A stretch of 64,000 nucleotides of DNA from Sphingobium xenophagum NBRC 107872 (GCF_000367345.1 NZ_BARE01000028.1:1-64000); one strand, 5' to 3'. Positions 7,751-18,152 are shown, counted from the stretch's first letter. Numbers and translations: made by a program. The notes: generated by a model not told the origin, from the letters alone.

Positions 7751-9145
7751 ATGACCGGTCCCGCACTTTTCCTGCTGCTCGCTGGCCTGGGCGCTATCGC
7801 CTGGGTCAGCGCCCGCGCCCGCGCCATGCGTTTGCAGACCGTGGCACGGGCGACCGGGCGGCGCGATGCCGTCCATTCGCTGCCGGGCTATCATGGCTGG
7901 TATGTCGCCTTGTGGGCGATCGTCCCGGCGGTCCTGTTTCTGGCGGTCTGGTCCAATATCGCCCCCGGTCTGGTGACGCAGGCGGTGCTGGCCGATCCGG
8001 CGGCGCAAAGCCTGCCCGCCGACGATTTCTCGCGCTCCGCCATATTGGGTGAGGCACGGGCGATCGCGACGGGCGCGCAGGCGGGCGCGTTCAATCCGCT
8101 GTCGCAGGGACTGGTCGAACCCTATCGCGCCGCCATCAGCAAATATGGCCTGGCGGGCGCTGTGCTGGCGATCGTGCTGGCCTTTGCCGGCGGCGCCTAT
8201 GCCTTCACGCGCGTTCGCCCCGATTTCCGGGCGCGCACGCGGGTCGAACGGCTGGTGATGGCGACGCTGCTGATCGCATCGCTGATCGCGATCGTGACGA
8301 CGGTGGGGATCGTCGCGTCCCTGCTGTGGGAAAGTTTCCGCTTCTTCTCCATGGTCAATCCGCTGGACTTCCTGTTCGGCACCAAATGGTCGCCGCAATC
8401 GGCGGCGATGGGCTATGGCAACAAGGATGCGTTCGGCGCGGTGCCGCTGTTCTGGGGCACCATTTTCATCGGCGCGATCATCGCCATGGTCGTCGCCATT
8501 CCGCTGGGCCTGATGAGCGCTATTTACCTGACCCAATATGCCCAGCCCGTCGTGCGCAAATGGATGAAACCGACGCTGGAGATGCTCGCGGGCGTTCCAA
8601 CGGTTGTCTATGGCTATTTCGCGGCGCTCACCATTGCGCCTGCGCTGCGCGACTTTGCGGTGATGATCGGCATCCATGGCGCTTCCTCGGAAAGCGCGCT
8701 GGCGGCTGGTCTGGTGATGGGCGTGATGATCATTCCCTTCGTCTCCTCCATGGCCGACGACAGCATCGCCGCCGTGCCGCAGTCGATGCGCGACGGCAGC
8801 CTGGCGATGGGCGCGACCACCAGCGAAACGATCCGCAAGGTGTTGATCCCGGCCGCCCTGCCCGGCGTGGTCGGCGGCGTATTGCTGGCGGTCAGCCGCG
8901 CGATCGGCGAAACGATGATCGTGGTCATGGCCGCCGGTCTGGCCGCGAACCTGACCCTCAACCCCTTTGCCAGCGTGACCACGGTGACGACCCAGATCGT
9001 CCAGTTGCTGACCGGCGACCAGGAATTTGACAGCGCCAAGACGCTGGCCGCCTTCGCGCTCGGCCTGGTGCTGTTCATCGTCACCCTGCTGCTCAACATC
9101 GTGGCCCTGCGGGTCGTGAAGAAATATCGCGAGGCTTACGAATGA
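7751..9145 (+). CDS. pstC: Phosphate ABC transporter permease PstC
   Basis: This 464-residue polytopic protein has an extended N-terminal region (about 160 residues with two or three membrane segments) before the canonical permease domain, as is usual in alphaproteobacteria. The permease part contains FGAVPLFWGTIFIGAIIAM, the conserved LAGVPTVVYGYFA, and the cytoplasmic loop AMGATTSETIRKVLIPAALPG that contacts PstB. It starts 8 bp after pstS. A dispersed inverted repeat follows it before pstA. Confidence 0.92.
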   Translation: MTGPALFLLLAGLGAIAWVSARARAMRLQTVARATGRRDAVHSLPGYHGWYVALWAIVPAVLFLAVWSNIAPGLVTQAVLADPAAQSLPADDFSRSAILGEARAIATGAQAGAFNPLSQGLVEPYRAAISKYGLAGAVLAIVLAFAGGAYAFTRVRPDFRARTRVERLVMATLLIASLIAIVTTVGIVASLLWESFRFFSMVNPLDFLFGTKWSPQSAAMGYGNKDAFGAVPLFWGTIFIGAIIAMVVAIPLGLMSAIYLTQYAQPVVRKWMKPTLEMLAGVPTVVYGYFAALTIAPALRDFAVMIGIHGASSESALAAGLVMGVMIIPFVSSMADDSIAAVPQSMRDGSLAMGATTSETIRKVLIPAALPGVVGGVLLAVSRAIGETMIVVMAAGLAANLTLNPFASVTTVTTQIVQLLTGDQEFDSAKTLAAFALGLVLFIVTLLLNIVALRVVKKYREAYE

Positions 9146-9162
9146 GCCGGAACACCCAACAT

Positions 9163-9258
9163 CCGTTCGCCCTGAGCGAAGTCGAAGGGTTCGACCGACC
9201 GGAGGGAGGTCACTTCGCTGCGCTCAGAGGAAGGCTTCGACAGGCTCAGCCCGAACGG
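9163..9258. repeat. Dispersed inverted repeat (family A), copy 1, inside the pst operon
   Basis: The ends are inverted copies of each other: CCGTTCGCCCTGAGC at the left and GCTCAGCCCGAACGG at the right, with TCGAAGG/CTTCGA parts inside. Two related copies are at 54535-54613 and 63563-63678. It occupies most of the gap between pstC and pstA, so it will be present in the pst mRNA as a stem-loop. Confidence 0.8.
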
Positions 9259-9269
9259 GGAGAGACAGA

Positions 9270-10511
9270 ATGACCACTCGCAACCCCACCGACTGGAAGT
9301 CGGACGCGATGCGCAAGCGGATTGCGCGGCGCTATGCGGCCGAGCGGCGGTTCAAATTCGCCGGCCTGTTCGCCGTGGCGCTCTCTGCCGCCTTCCTCGC
9401 CTTCCTGCTGTTCACGATGATCGGCAACGGGCTGCGCGGTTTTACCCGCACGGAAATCGCGCTTCAGGTCAACTTCCCTGCATCCCCGCTGCTGCTTGAT
9501 CCGGCCAACATCACCGACGCAGCCTTGGCCAATGCCAATCTGCCGATGGTGACCGGGCAGGTCGCCAAGGCAGCGCTCGGCCCGGACGCCGACGCCCTGC
9601 TGTCGCCGACCGCCTGGATCAGCATCCGCGATGCGATCAAGGCCGATCCGGCGATATTGGGACGGACGGTGACGATCCGCGTTCCAGCCTCGACCACCAT
9701 AGACCTTGCCGCCAAGCATGAAGGCGCGCCGGAAGCCGAAGCGGCAGTGGAGCGACTGCGCAAGGCGGGGCTGCTGACGACCGGCTTCAACTGGGGCTTC
9801 CTGACGTCCAGCGACGGCACCGATCCGACGCAGGTCGGCATCTGGGGGGCGTTCAAGGGTTCGTTGCTGACGATGCTGGTGACGCTGGCGCTCAGCTTCC
9901 CGGTTGGCGTGGCCACCGCCCTCTATCTGGAGGAATATGCGCCCAAGACGTGGTGGACCGACATTATCGAAGTGTCGATCAACAATCTGGCGGCGGTCCC
10001 CTCGATCATCTTCGGCCTGCTTGGCCTGTCCATCTTCCTCAACTTCATGCACCTGCCACGATCGGCGCCGCTGATCGGGGGCATGACGCTGGCGCTGATG
10101 ACGATGCCGGTCATCGTCATCGCCGGGCGCAACGCGATCAAGTCCGTCCCGCCCAGCATCCGCGACGCGGCGCTCGGCATCGGCGCCTCGCCGGTGCAGG
10201 TCGTGTTCCACCATGTCCTGCCGCTGGCGCTGCCCGGCATCCTGACCGGCACGATCATCGGCATGGCGCGCGCGCTGGGCGAAACCGCGCCGCTGCTGAT
10301 GATCGGCATGCGCGCCTTCATCGCGACGCCGCCGGGCGGGATCAACGATCCGGCGACGGTGTTGCCGGTGCAGATCTTCCTGTGGTCCGATGAAGTCTCC
10401 AGGGGCTTTGTCGAAAAGACGTCGGCCGCGATCATCGTGCTGCTGGCCTTCCTCCTCGCGATGAATGGCCTGGCCATCTATCTGCGCAACAAGTTTGAAA
10501 CACGGTGGTAA
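9270..10511 (+). CDS. pstA: Phosphate ABC transporter permease PstA
   Basis: This 413-residue inner-membrane protein has a first helix at about residues 27-50, a periplasmic domain of roughly 130 residues (the DUF3333-type insertion of alphaproteobacterial PstA), then the permease domain with [19 protein letters not shown] and the loop [23 protein letters not shown] for PstB contact. GGGGAGAG precedes the ATG. It pairs with PstC to form the phosphate channel. It follows pstC after a repeat-filled gap and is 8 bp from pstB. Confidence 0.92.
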   Translation: MTTRNPTDWKSDAMRKRIARRYAAERRFKFAGLFAVALSAAFLAFLLFTMIGNGLRGFTRTEIALQVNFPASPLLLDPANITDAALANANLPMVTGQVAKAALGPDADALLSPTAWISIRDAIKADPAILGRTVTIRVPASTTIDLAAKHEGAPEAEAAVERLRKAGLLTTGFNWGFLTSSDGTDPTQVGIWGAFKGSLLTMLVTLALSFPVGVATALYLEEYAPKTWWTDIIEVSINNLAAVPSIIFGLLGLSIFLNFMHLPRSAPLIGGMTLALMTMPVIVIAGRNAIKSVPPSIRDAALGIGASPVQVVFHHVLPLALPGILTGTIIGMARALGETAPLLMIGMRAFIATPPGGINDPATVLPVQIFLWSDEVSRGFVEKTSAAIIVLLAFLLAMNGLAIYLRNKFETRW

Positions 10512-10519
10512 ACGCGCCC

Positions 10520-11308
10520 ATGACCGAAGCAACAAATCCCCTGGCCATTGCCAACCCCAAAATGTCGGCCCGCGACGTCAAGGTATTTTACGGCGCGAAG
10601 CAGGCGATCAAGGGCGTGTCGATCGACGTCGACATGGACCATGTCACCGCCTTCATCGGCCCGTCGGGGTGCGGCAAGTCGACCTTCCTGCGGACGTTGA
10701 ACCGCATGAACGACACGGTCGCCAGCGCGCGGGTGGAAGGCACGATCACGCTGGATGGGGACGATATTTATTCCCCGTCGATGGACGTGGTGCAACTGCG
10801 CGCGCGGGTCGGCATGGTGTTCCAGAAGCCCAACCCCTTCCCCAAGTCGATCTACGAAAATATCGCCTATGGGCCGCGCATCCATGGCCTGGCCCATGCC
10901 AAGGCGGACCTGGACGTGATCGTCGAAAAGTCTCTGCGCCGCGCGGGCCTTTGGGAAGAAGTGAAGGACCGGCTGCACGACAGCGGCACTGCCCTGTCCG
11001 GCGGACAGCAGCAGCGGCTGTGCATTGGCCGCGCTATTGCGGTGGAGCCGGAGGTCATCCTGATGGACGAACCCTGTTCCGCGCTGGACCCGATCGCGAC
11101 GGCGAAGATCGAGGAACTGATCCACGAATTGCGCGGCCGCTATGCGATCGTCATCGTGACCCACAACATGCAGCAGGCTGCGCGCGTGTCGCAATGCACC
11201 GCCTTCTTCCACCTCGGCGATCTGGTAGAATATGGCGTGACGAGCGACATCTTTACGAACCCGACGCAGGAGCGGACCAAGGATTATATCACCGGTCGCT
11301 ACGGCTGA
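10520..11308 (+). CDS. pstB: Phosphate ABC transporter ATP-binding protein PstB
   Basis: This 262-residue ABC ATPase has Walker [10 protein letters not shown] (47-55), the Q-loop in [11 protein letters not shown] (highly typical of PstB), signature [14 protein letters not shown], and Walker [14 protein letters not shown]. It ends GRYG, as PstB proteins do. The ATG at 10520 is preferred; a GTG at 10505 overlaps the end of pstA in another frame and is less likely. It powers phosphate import and, with PhoU, signals to PhoR. Confidence 0.95.
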   Translation: MTEATNPLAIANPKMSARDVKVFYGAKQAIKGVSIDVDMDHVTAFIGPSGCGKSTFLRTLNRMNDTVASARVEGTITLDGDDIYSPSMDVVQLRARVGMVFQKPNPFPKSIYENIAYGPRIHGLAHAKADLDVIVEKSLRRAGLWEEVKDRLHDSGTALSGGQQQRLCIGRAIAVEPEVILMDEPCSALDPIATAKIEELIHELRGRYAIVIVTHNMQQAARVSQCTAFFHLGDLVEYGVTSDIFTNPTQERTKDYITGRYG

Positions 11309-11325
11309 TCGCGGGAGAAACGAAT

Positions 11326-12018
11326 ATGGCTGAACATACGATCAAGGCGTTCGACGATGAAATCGACAGGCTGCGCGGCCTGATCGCGGAAATGGGTGGG
11401 CGGGCCGAAGCCGCCATCGAAAGCGCGATGATCGCGCTGCAACGGCAGGATCTGGCGCTGGCGGCGCAGGTGGTGGCCGAGGACAAGCGTATCGACGCGA
11501 TCGAGGCGGAAGTCGAAAAGCTGGTCATCCAGGTGATTGCGCTCCGCGCGCCGATGGCCAACGACCTGCGCGACGTGATCGCCGCGCTCAAGATTGTCGG
11601 CGTGGTCGAGCGGATTGGCGATTATGCCAAGAATATCGCCAAGCGGGTGCCGCTGATCATGGTCAACCAGCGCACGCTGGAGCCGGTGTCGCTGTTGCCG
11701 TCCATGGGACAGGTGGCGAGCGAGATGGTGCATGACGCGCTCAACGCCTTTGCCGCGCGCGATCCCGATCTGGCGGTCGCCGTGGTCGAGCGCGACACGG
11801 TGGTCGACGATTTCTACAACAGTGTGTTCCGCACGCTGGTCACCTATATGGTCGAAAATCCCAAGACGATCAGCGAATGCGCGCATCTGCTGTTCATCGC
11901 CAAGAATATCGAGCGGATCGGCGACCATGCGACCAATGTCGCGGAAATGGTCTATTATGCGGCCACGGGCCAGACCCTGCCCGACCGCGATCGCGGTGGC
12001 GCGGCGGCGGAGGAATAA
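11326..12018 (+). CDS. phoU: Phosphate signalling protein PhoU
   Basis: This 230-residue all-helical protein has two tandem PhoU repeats: residues about 15-105 with DLRDVIAALKIVGVVERIGDYAKNIAKR, and 120-215 with ECAHLLFIAKNIERIGDHATNVAE. The E(R)IGD(Y/H)AxNxAx motif in each repeat is the metal-binding signature. It links the Pst transporter with PhoR and keeps the regulon off when phosphate is plentiful. GGGAGAAA lies upstream of the ATG. It sits between pstB and phoB. Confidence 0.95.
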   Translation: MAEHTIKAFDDEIDRLRGLIAEMGGRAEAAIESAMIALQRQDLALAAQVVAEDKRIDAIEAEVEKLVIQVIALRAPMANDLRDVIAALKIVGVVERIGDYAKNIAKRVPLIMVNQRTLEPVSLLPSMGQVASEMVHDALNAFAARDPDLAVAVVERDTVVDDFYNSVFRTLVTYMVENPKTISECAHLLFIAKNIERIGDHATNVAEMVYYAATGQTLPDRDRGGAAAEE

Positions 12019-12023
12019 GAATC

Positions 12024-12725
12024 ATGGCCCGTGCAAAAATGCTGCTGGTCGAGGATGACGCAGCGCTGGCCGAATTGCTGATCTGGCATTTCAAGCGTGA
12101 GGATTTCGACGTCGCCCATACGGTCGATGGCGAGGAAGCCCTGCTGATGGCGCAGGAAAATGTGCCCGACATCGTGCTGCTCGACTGGATGGTGGAAAGC
12201 CTGTCGGGCATCGAGGTGTGCCGCCGCCTGCGCCGCGCCAACGGCACCGCCAATGTGCCGATCATCATGCTGACCGCGCGCGGTGAGGAAGAGGATCGGG
12301 TGCGCGGGCTGGAAACCGGCGCGGACGATTATGTGACCAAGCCGTTTTCGCCACGCGAGCTGGTGGCGCGGGTCGGCGCGGTGCTGCGGCGGGTACGCCC
12401 GGCGCTGGCCGGCGAGACGCTGACCTTTGCCGATGTCGAGATGGACACGGTGGGGCACAAGGTACGGCGCGGCGGCCAGGTGATCCCGCTTGGCCCAACC
12501 GAATTCCGCCTGCTGCGCCATTTTCTGGAGCATCCCGGCTGGGTATTCTCGCGCGAGCGTCTGCTCGACAGCGTGTGGGGGCAGGACAGCGATATCGAAC
12601 TGCGCACCGTGGACGTGCATATCCGCCGCCTGCGCAAGGCGATCAACGGCGATGGCCAGTTTCAGGACATCATCCGCACCGTGCGGTCGGCGGGCTATGC
12701 GCTCGACACCGACGGGGTGAGCTGA
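12024..12725 (+). CDS. phoB: Phosphate regulon response regulator PhoB
   Basis: This 233-residue OmpR-family regulator has a receiver domain with the acidic pocket VEDDA (9-13), phosphorylation site Asp54 in IVLLDWMVE, a Thr in MLTARGEE and Lys in VTKPFSPREL. The winged-helix output domain (about 130-230) includes GPTEFRLLRHFLEHPGWVFSRERLLDSVWG and RTVDVHIRRLRKAI, matching PhoB. It starts 5 bp after phoU, preceded by GAGGAATAAG. It should activate the Pho box before pstS. Confidence 0.95.
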   Translation: MARAKMLLVEDDAALAELLIWHFKREDFDVAHTVDGEEALLMAQENVPDIVLLDWMVESLSGIEVCRRLRRANGTANVPIIMLTARGEEEDRVRGLETGADDYVTKPFSPRELVARVGAVLRRVRPALAGETLTFADVEMDTVGHKVRRGGQVIPLGPTEFRLLRHFLEHPGWVFSRERLLDSVWGQDSDIELRTVDVHIRRLRKAINGDGQFQDIIRTVRSAGYALDTDGVS

Positions 12726-12734
12726 CCCAAAGAC

Positions 12735-12821
12735 CCGTCATGCCAGCGAAGGCTGGCATCTCCCTTGTTCTTGCAGCGCCGCGCAAAGGCAGCGAGATCC
12801 CGGCTGTCGCCGGGATGACGG
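12735..12821. repeat. Inverted repeat (family C) between phoB and def
   Basis: The arms CCGTCATGCCAGCGA (left) and TCGCCGGGATGACGG (right) pair imperfectly, and each arm contains its own short hairpin (CCAGCGAAGGCTGG and CCCGGCTGTCGCCGGG). It lies between two convergent genes, so it may also act as an mRNA 3' end structure for both. No matching copy was seen elsewhere in the window. Confidence 0.7.
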
Positions 12822-12828
12822 ACATAAA

Positions 12829-13365
12829 TCAGGCGGCGCGGCGGGCCTTGGTCAGCTTCTTCATCAGCATGTCCCGCTTCATGCGCGACAGATGGTCGAT
12901 GAAGAGGACACCCTCCAGATGGTCCATTTCATGCTGGAGGCAGGTGGCAAGCAGCCCGTCGAGCTGTTCCTCATGAATGCGGCCGTCACGGTCCATCCAG
13001 CTGGCGCGGATCGTCGCGGGGCGCTCCACCTCCGCATATTGGTCGGGAACGGACAGGCAGCCCTCGTTATAGACGGATAAATCCTCCGATTCCTTGAGGA
13101 TTTCGGGGTTGATGAACACCATCGGCTTCTTGACCGGGGGAGCGTCCTCCGCGTCGGATTCCGGTTCCTGCAAATCCATTACCAGCACCCGCTTGGGCAC
13201 GCCGACCTGGATCGCGGCCAGGCCGATGCCCGGCGCGTCGTACATGGTGTCGAACATGTCGTCGATCAGACGTTGCAGATCGTCGTCGATCGACTCCACG
13301 GGGGTCGAAATGGTGCGCAGGCGCGGGTCCGGCGCCTCTAGGATGGGAAGAATGGCCATCTTCAT
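12829..13365 (-). CDS. def: Peptide deformylase
   Basis: This 178-residue metalloenzyme removes the N-formyl group from new proteins. All three motifs are intact: GIGLAAIQ (motif 1, near residue 47), EGCLS (motif 2, near 101, Cys metal ligand) and QHEMDHLEG (motif 3, near 143, HExxH). An insertion of acidic residues ([14 protein letters not shown]) precedes motif 2, common in this lineage. The start could be either Met1 or Met3. It is adjacent to recR on the same strand and across from fmt, which adds the formyl group that Def removes. Confidence 0.95.
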   Translation of the reverse strand: MKMAILPILEAPDPRLRTISTPVESIDDDLQRLIDDMFDTMYDAPGIGLAAIQVGVPKRVLVMDLQEPESDAEDAPPVKKPMVFINPEILKESEDLSVYNEGCLSVPDQYAEVERPATIRASWMDRDGRIHEEQLDGLLATCLQHEMDHLEGVLFIDHLSRMKRDMLMKKLTKARRAA

Positions 13366-13427
13366 AAAATAGCGGAAAGACGCAGGATTTCAAGCGATCC
13401 ACGGCGCGGGCAAAAGGTTTCGCTCCC

Positions 13428-14024
13428 CTACCCCACCGGCCTTCGCGCCCGCAGCGCCTGCGCCAGCGTTCCTTCGTCCAGATAGTCCAGTTCGCCACCC
13501 ACCGGCACGCCATGGGCCAACTGGGTCAGGCGGATCGGGAAATGTTCGAGCCGCTCGGCCAGATAATGGGCGGTCGTCTGCCCCTCCAGCGTGGCGTTCA
13601 TCGCCAGCACCACTTCATCGATACCGCCCTGTTCCAGCCGCCCGACCAGCGCATCGATGGTCAGATCCTCCGGCCGCACCCCTTCCAGGGCGGACAGGCG
13701 ACCGCCCAGCACATGGAAGCGGCCGGGAAAAAGGCGGGACTTGTCGAGCGCCCACAGGTCGGCGACATCCTCCACGACGCACAGCGCACGCGGGTCGCGG
13801 CGCGGATCGGCGCAAATGCCGCAGGGATCGACCGTGTCGACATTGCCGCAGACATGGCAGGTGACCAGCCGGTCGTTCACTGCCTCCAGCGCGCGCAGCA
13901 GCGGGGCCATGGCGGCTTCGCGCTTCTTGATGAGGTGCAGCACCGCCCGCCGCGCCGAACGCGGCCCCAGACCGGGCAGGCGGGACAAGGCTTGCGTCAG
14001 CGCTTCGATTTCGGGAGAGGCCAT
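13428..14024 (-). CDS. recR: Recombination protein RecR
   Basis: This 198-residue DNA-repair protein has the N-terminal helix-hairpin-helix ([19 protein letters not shown], residues about 13-31), a four-cysteine zinc site (Cys56, Cys59, Cys68, Cys71) and a Toprim domain with [10 protein letters not shown] and the late conserved [21 protein letters not shown]. It works with RecO and RecF to load RecA at gaps. It is divergent from fmt with about 53 bp between starts. Confidence 0.95.
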   Translation of the reverse strand: MASPEIEALTQALSRLPGLGPRSARRAVLHLIKKREAAMAPLLRALEAVNDRLVTCHVCGNVDTVDPCGICADPRRDPRALCVVEDVADLWALDKSRLFPGRFHVLGGRLSALEGVRPEDLTIDALVGRLEQGGIDEVVLAMNATLEGQTTAHYLAERLEHFPIRLTQLAHGVPVGGELDYLDEGTLAQALRARRPVG

Positions 14025-14077
14025 GCCGTGAGATAAGGGCTTGCAACCCGTCCCGACAAGGGCTTTGAGATGACGCT

Positions 14078-14986
14078 ATGCGTATCATCTACATGGGCAC
14101 TCCCGATTTCGCGGTTCCCGCGCTCGACGCACTGGCAAAGGCGGGGCACGACATCGTCGCGGTCTATAGCCAGCCGCCCCGTCCGGCCGGGCGTGGCAAG
14201 AACCTGACCCCCTCCCCCGTCCATCAACGGGCCGAGGCGATGGGGATTGAGGTTCGGACGCCAGAATCGCTGAAGGACGCGGCGGTACAGGCCGCCTTCG
14301 CGACGCTCGATGCCGATGTCGCGGTGGTCGCGGCCTATGGGCTTATCCTGCCGCGCGCCATATTGGATGCGCCGCGCCATGGCTGCATGAACATCCACGC
14401 ATCATTGCTGCCGCGTTGGCGTGGGGCGGCGCCGATCCAGCGGGCGATCCTGTCGGGCGACAATGTCACCGGGGTCACGATCATGGACATGGCGGCTGGC
14501 CTGGATACCGGGCCGATGCGGGCCAAATATGTGACCAAGATAGAGGGCAAGACGGCGGGCGCGCTGACCGCCGAACTGGCGCAGGCGGGCGCGGACCTGA
14601 TGGTCGAGGTGCTGGACGATGTCGCGCAGCATCCGCCAATGGCCCAACCCGATGAGGGCGTCACCTATGCTGCCAAGATCGCCAAGGCGGAGGCGCGGAT
14701 AGACTTCACCCGGCCCGCGCTTCAGATCGAGCGGCAGGTTCGCGGCTTCAATCCTTTTCCCGGTGCCTTTTTCGAATATGGCGGGGAGCGGTTTCGCATC
14801 CTGACGGCGCAGGTCGAGCATGAGGATGGCGCGCCCGGCGCGTTGCTGGACGACGCGCTGCTGATCGCGTGTGGCCATGGCGCGATCCGCCCGACATTGA
14901 TCCAGCGCGCGGGCAAGGCGGCGATGACGCCGGATGAGATGCTGCGCGGGTTCGATATGCCGGCCGGGAGCCGGGTGGATGGGTGA
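14078..14986 (+). CDS. fmt: Methionyl-tRNA formyltransferase
   Basis: This 302-residue enzyme transfers a formyl group from 10-formyl-tetrahydrofolate to Met-tRNA(fMet). The start [19 protein letters not shown] is diagnostic. The catalytic region reads [22 protein letters not shown] with [21 protein letters not shown] following. The C-terminal domain (about 205-300) with [13 protein letters not shown] is the tRNA-binding OB-type domain. It is followed after 52 bp by truA on the same strand. Confidence 0.95.
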   Translation: MRIIYMGTPDFAVPALDALAKAGHDIVAVYSQPPRPAGRGKNLTPSPVHQRAEAMGIEVRTPESLKDAAVQAAFATLDADVAVVAAYGLILPRAILDAPRHGCMNIHASLLPRWRGAAPIQRAILSGDNVTGVTIMDMAAGLDTGPMRAKYVTKIEGKTAGALTAELAQAGADLMVEVLDDVAQHPPMAQPDEGVTYAAKIAKAEARIDFTRPALQIERQVRGFNPFPGAFFEYGGERFRILTAQVEHEDGAPGALLDDALLIACGHGAIRPTLIQRAGKAAMTPDEMLRGFDMPAGSRVDG

Positions 14987-15038
14987 GATGGCGCGCCCCC
15001 CGTATCTCGACCATGTTCGACACGAACGCCCCTGAGCC

Positions 15039-15782
15039 ATGACCCGTTTTGCCTTCACCGTCGAATTTGACGGACGGCCGTTCATGGGATGGCAGCGGCA
15101 GGCGCATGGGCCGAGCGTGCAGCAGGCGATCGAGGATGCGATCCATGCCGTGACGGGCGAGCGGGTCGTGGTTCATGCCGCCGGGCGCACCGACGCCGGC
15201 GTGCACGGGCTGGCGATGCGCGCCCATGCCGATGTGGCCAAGCCGATGACGCCATTCCGCCTGATGGAGGCGATCAACGCGCGGCTGGGAAGGCAGCCGG
15301 TGGCGATATTGGGTTGCGAAGAAGTATCAGACGACTGGCACGCGCGCTTTTCATGCATAGGCCGATCCTATGTCTATCGCATCGTCAACCGCCGCGCGGC
15401 GCTGACCTTCGAAGCGGGACTCGCCTGGCAGGTGAAGCCGCAGCTTGATGCCGGGGCAATGCATGACGCGGCACAAGTGCTGGTCGGGCTACATGATTTC
15501 ACCACCTTCCGCTCGGCCCACTGCCAGTCGGCCAGCCCGGTCAAGACGCTCGACCGGCTAAGCGTCGAGCGGGAGGGGGACCGGATTGCGATCCATGCCG
15601 GGGCGCGGTCTTTCCTGCACCATCAGGTGCGATCCATGGTCGGTTGCCTGGCGATGGTGGGAATGGGGCGATGGTCGGCCGATGACCTGCGCGATGCGCT
15701 GGAGGCCCGTAACCGTGCCGCGCTGGGGCTCAATGCGCCGCCAGATGGCCTCTATTTCGTGCGGGCCGATTATCCGGCTTAA
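15039..15782 (+). CDS. truA: tRNA pseudouridine(38-40) synthase TruA
   Basis: This 247-residue protein starts [21 protein letters not shown], as TruA does. The catalytic Asp is in [11 protein letters not shown] (near residue 51). The later segments FHARFS-like ([16 protein letters not shown]) and [11 protein letters not shown] are also family-typical. It isomerises uridines 38-40 in tRNA anticodon arms. Its stop shares a TTAA palindrome with the convergent stop of the next gene. Confidence 0.95.
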   Translation: MTRFAFTVEFDGRPFMGWQRQAHGPSVQQAIEDAIHAVTGERVVVHAAGRTDAGVHGLAMRAHADVAKPMTPFRLMEAINARLGRQPVAILGCEEVSDDWHARFSCIGRSYVYRIVNRRAALTFEAGLAWQVKPQLDAGAMHDAAQVLVGLHDFTTFRSAHCQSASPVKTLDRLSVEREGDRIAIHAGARSFLHHQVRSMVGCLAMVGMGRWSADDLRDALEARNRAALGLNAPPDGLYFVRADYPA

Positions 15783-16510
15783 AGCCGGGCGCGGAACGGC
15801 GTGAAATTGGTGCCCTGATCATAGACGTCCAGCCCTTCGCGCCGCTTGAGCATATTGACCACGCCATAAGTGATGGGCGTCAGCAATGCTTCCCAGCCGA
15901 CCTTCATCGCCCAGTTGGTGACCATGACGGTCAGCACCTGCGCATTGCTCCACTGTCCGTAAAAGGCGAGCGGATAGAAGAGCAGGCTGTCCACGCCCTG
16001 CCCCACGACCGTCGACCCGATCGTTCGCATCCAAAGGTGCCGCCCTTGCGTCAGCACCTTCATGCGGGCCAGGACGAAGCTGTTGGCAAATTCCCCGGCC
16101 CAGAAGGCGATGAGGGAAGCGAACACGATGCGCCAGGTATTGCCGAACACCGATTCATAGGCGTCCTGCCCCGGCCAGCCGGGCGCTGGCGGCAGCGCGA
16201 CCACCACCCAGCTCATCAGCGCCATGAACAGCATCGCGACAAAGCCGGCCCAGACGCAGCGCCGCGCGCGGGCATAGCCATAGACTTCGGTCAGCACGTC
16301 GCCGATGACATAGCCCAGCGGAAAAAACAGGATGCCCGCACCAAAGGTGACGCCGCCCAGCGTCGACAGCTTGGCCGCGCCGATCAGGTTGGACAGAAGC
16401 AGGATGACGACGAAGGCCGCCATCACAAAGTCGAAATAGCGCAACGGGCGACCGCCCAGCGCATCGGCATCGATTTTCTGAACGGCCCCGTCGATCATGC
16501 AGCCGTGCAT
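15779..16510 (-). CDS. yhhQ: Queuosine precursor transporter, YhhQ/VUT family
   Basis: This 243-residue integral membrane protein has about six helices. Typical family segments are [55 protein letters not shown] and [16 protein letters not shown], with a late [23 protein letters not shown]. These match the YhhQ (DUF165) family, importers of 7-cyano-7-deazaguanine and related queuosine precursors. The start may be 16510 or Met at 16498; neither has a clear ribosome site. It is convergent with truA, another tRNA-modification gene, with overlapping stops. Confidence 0.88.
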   Translation of the reverse strand: MHGCMIDGAVQKIDADALGGRPLRYFDFVMAAFVVILLLSNLIGAAKLSTLGGVTFGAGILFFPLGYVIGDVLTEVYGYARARRCVWAGFVAMLFMALMSWVVVALPPAPGWPGQDAYESVFGNTWRIVFASLIAFWAGEFANSFVLARMKVLTQGRHLWMRTIGSTVVGQGVDSLLFYPLAFYGQWSNAQVLTVMVTNWAMKVGWEALLTPITYGVVNMLKRREGLDVYDQGTNFTPFRARL

Positions 16511-16566
16511 ATCGCACAGGCCGGTGATTGCAAGCTGCCGCGCGCGCCGCTATCGGGGCGAAGCAT

Positions 16567-16643
16567 GGCCCCGTAGCTCAGCTGGATAGAGCATCCGCCT
16601 TCTAAGCGGATGGTCGCAGGTTCAAGTCCTGCCGGGGTCACCA
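16567..16643 (+). tRNA. tRNA-Arg (anticodon TCT)
   Basis: The 77-nt cloverleaf folds with acceptor GGCCCCG pairing to CGGGGTC (one G-U pair), D-stem GCTC/GAGC, anticodon stem TCCGC/GCGGA with loop CTTCTAA (anticodon TCT), T-arm GCAGG-TTCAAGT-CCTGC, and an encoded CCA end. It reads AGA codons. Confidence 0.96.
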
Positions 16644-16665
16644 TCCATCATAGAAGGACGATCAG

Positions 16666-16695
16666 CGCCGGGCGCGTCGTCTAACGCGCCCGGCG
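16666..16695. terminator. Perfect 12-bp stem-loop between tRNA-Arg and transaldolase
   Basis: CGCCGGGCGCGT (16666-16677) pairs exactly with ACGCGCCCGGCG (16684-16695) around a 6-nt loop. There is no T-run on either strand, so intrinsic termination is uncertain. It sits 8 bp after the transaldolase stop on the minus strand and 22 bp after the tRNA on the plus strand, so it could protect or end either transcript. Confidence 0.55.
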
Positions 16696-16703
16696 ATCCT
16701 GGA

Positions 16704-17357
16704 TCAGAGGATGGTCTGGCCGGTCTTTTCCCAGTCGGCCAGGAAGCCTGCAATGCCCTTGTCGGTCAGGACATGGTTGAACAGCGCCTTGATGACCGCG
16801 GGCGGCGCGGTCATGACGTCGGCGCCGATGCGGGCGCTTTCCAGCACATGGATGGGGTGGCGGACCGAAGCGACCAGAATTTCGGTATCGAACCCATAAT
16901 TGTCGTAGATCAGGCGGATGTCCTGAATGAGGGCCATGCCGTCAAAGCCGTTATCGTCATGCCGACCGACAAAGGGCGAGATGAAGCTGGCGCCCGCCTT
17001 GGCCGCGAGCAGCGCCTGATTGGCGGAAAAGCACAGCGTGACGTTGACCAGCACGCCATCGTCGGTCAGCGCCTTGCAGGTTTTGAGGCTGTCGATGGTC
17101 AACGGCACCTTGATGCAGACATTGGGCGCGATCTTCCGCAGGACGGCGGCTTCCTTCATCATCGTCTCATGATCGAGCGCGACGACTTCGGCGGAAACGG
17201 GGCCTTCGACCAGCCCGCAAATTTCCTCGACCACTTCCAGGAACTTGCGGCCCGATTTGTGGATCAGCGACGGGTTGGTGGTCACGCCATCGAGCAGGCC
17301 GGTGGCGGCGAGATCACGGATTTCGGCGGTGTCGGCGGTATCGACAAAGAATTTCAT
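16704..17357 (-). CDS. tal: Transaldolase, small (class 3/TalC-like) type
   Basis: This 217-residue TIM barrel starts [17 protein letters not shown]. The Schiff-base lysine is Lys83 in NVCIKVPLT. Other family marks are [13 protein letters not shown] (24-36) and [15 protein letters not shown]. The size and start fit the short bacterial transaldolase group that also includes fructose-6-phosphate aldolase; in this lineage it is normally annotated as transaldolase of the pentose phosphate pathway. The two activities cannot be told apart with certainty here. Confidence 0.92.
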   Translation of the reverse strand: MKFFVDTADTAEIRDLAATGLLDGVTTNPSLIHKSGRKFLEVVEEICGLVEGPVSAEVVALDHETMMKEAAVLRKIAPNVCIKVPLTIDSLKTCKALTDDGVLVNVTLCFSANQALLAAKAGASFISPFVGRHDDNGFDGMALIQDIRLIYDNYGFDTEILVASVRHPIHVLESARIGADVMTAPPAVIKALFNHVLTDKGIAGFLADWEKTGQTIL

Positions 17358-17489
17358 GGAATGCGGCTCCGGGGATGGGCGAATCCGGTCCCTTTAGCGG
17401 CTGGCGGCGGGATTGGCCATGTCGGATCGGGTGATTGTGTCGTCCCGCCACTGCGATTATAGGGCGCGCACCTTGCCAAAGGACCAAAG

Positions 17490-18152
17490 ATGCGCCGCCA
17501 TTTGCCCCTTAGCCTGCTGGCAGGCGTCCTGCCGGTCATCGCGATGCTCTCTCCCGCGCTAGCCGCGACCCAGGAATCGCAAATGTGGATCACGGAAATG
17601 GCGACGATCCACGCCAGCAAAGACGATCTGGTCACCATTGATGCAAGCCAGCGCGCGCGGTCCGACACTGGCAGCGGCGGCGAGCAGTTTCTGGCGCGGA
17701 TCGCATTGGACCATCGCATCAGCCCTGCGGTGCAAGTGGGCGGCGCCATCGCCTATCTCAAGAGCGAGGTCGACCAGGAACTGCGCTTTCATCAGCAGGT
17801 GACGCTCAGCAAGGGTATCTGGCAAGCCCGCACCCGCATGGAGGAGCGCTTCTTCGACAATGTCGATACCGCCAGCTGGCGCCTGCGCCAGCGGCTCCAG
17901 GCCAGCGTACCGCTGGACCGGGCGAAACAGTGGACCATGGTCGCGGTGACGGAATTCTTCTTTCACCTCAATCGCGCCCGGCCCAGCGACAGGACCGGCC
18001 TTGCCGTGATGCGGCAACAGATCGGCCTGCGCCACCCGATCGGCAAGAACCTCGATGCGCAACTGCTCTACATGCGGCAGCAGACTTTTCGCGAGGCCCG
18101 GCCAGATGTCGTCGCCCATATACCCTGGCTGACATTGAGCTGGCGGATATAG
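17490..18152 (+). CDS. DUF2490 family exported protein
   Basis: This 220-residue protein has a signal peptide (about 1-26, ending ALAA). Its body alternates hydrophobic and charged residues in short strands (GGAIAYLKSEVDQELRFHQQ, RTRMEERFFDN, RLRQRLQASVPL, WTMVAVTEFFFHLN, WLTLSWRI), consistent with an outer-membrane beta-barrel of the DUF2490 family. It ends on an aromatic-rich strand, as outer-membrane proteins do. The function is unknown. It stands 44 bp before priA on the same strand. Confidence 0.85.
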   Translation: MRRHLPLSLLAGVLPVIAMLSPALAATQESQMWITEMATIHASKDDLVTIDASQRARSDTGSGGEQFLARIALDHRISPAVQVGGAIAYLKSEVDQELRFHQQVTLSKGIWQARTRMEERFFDNVDTASWRLRQRLQASVPLDRAKQWTMVAVTEFFFHLNRARPSDRTGLAVMRQQIGLRHPIGKNLDAQLLYMRQQTFREARPDVVAHIPWLTLSWRI

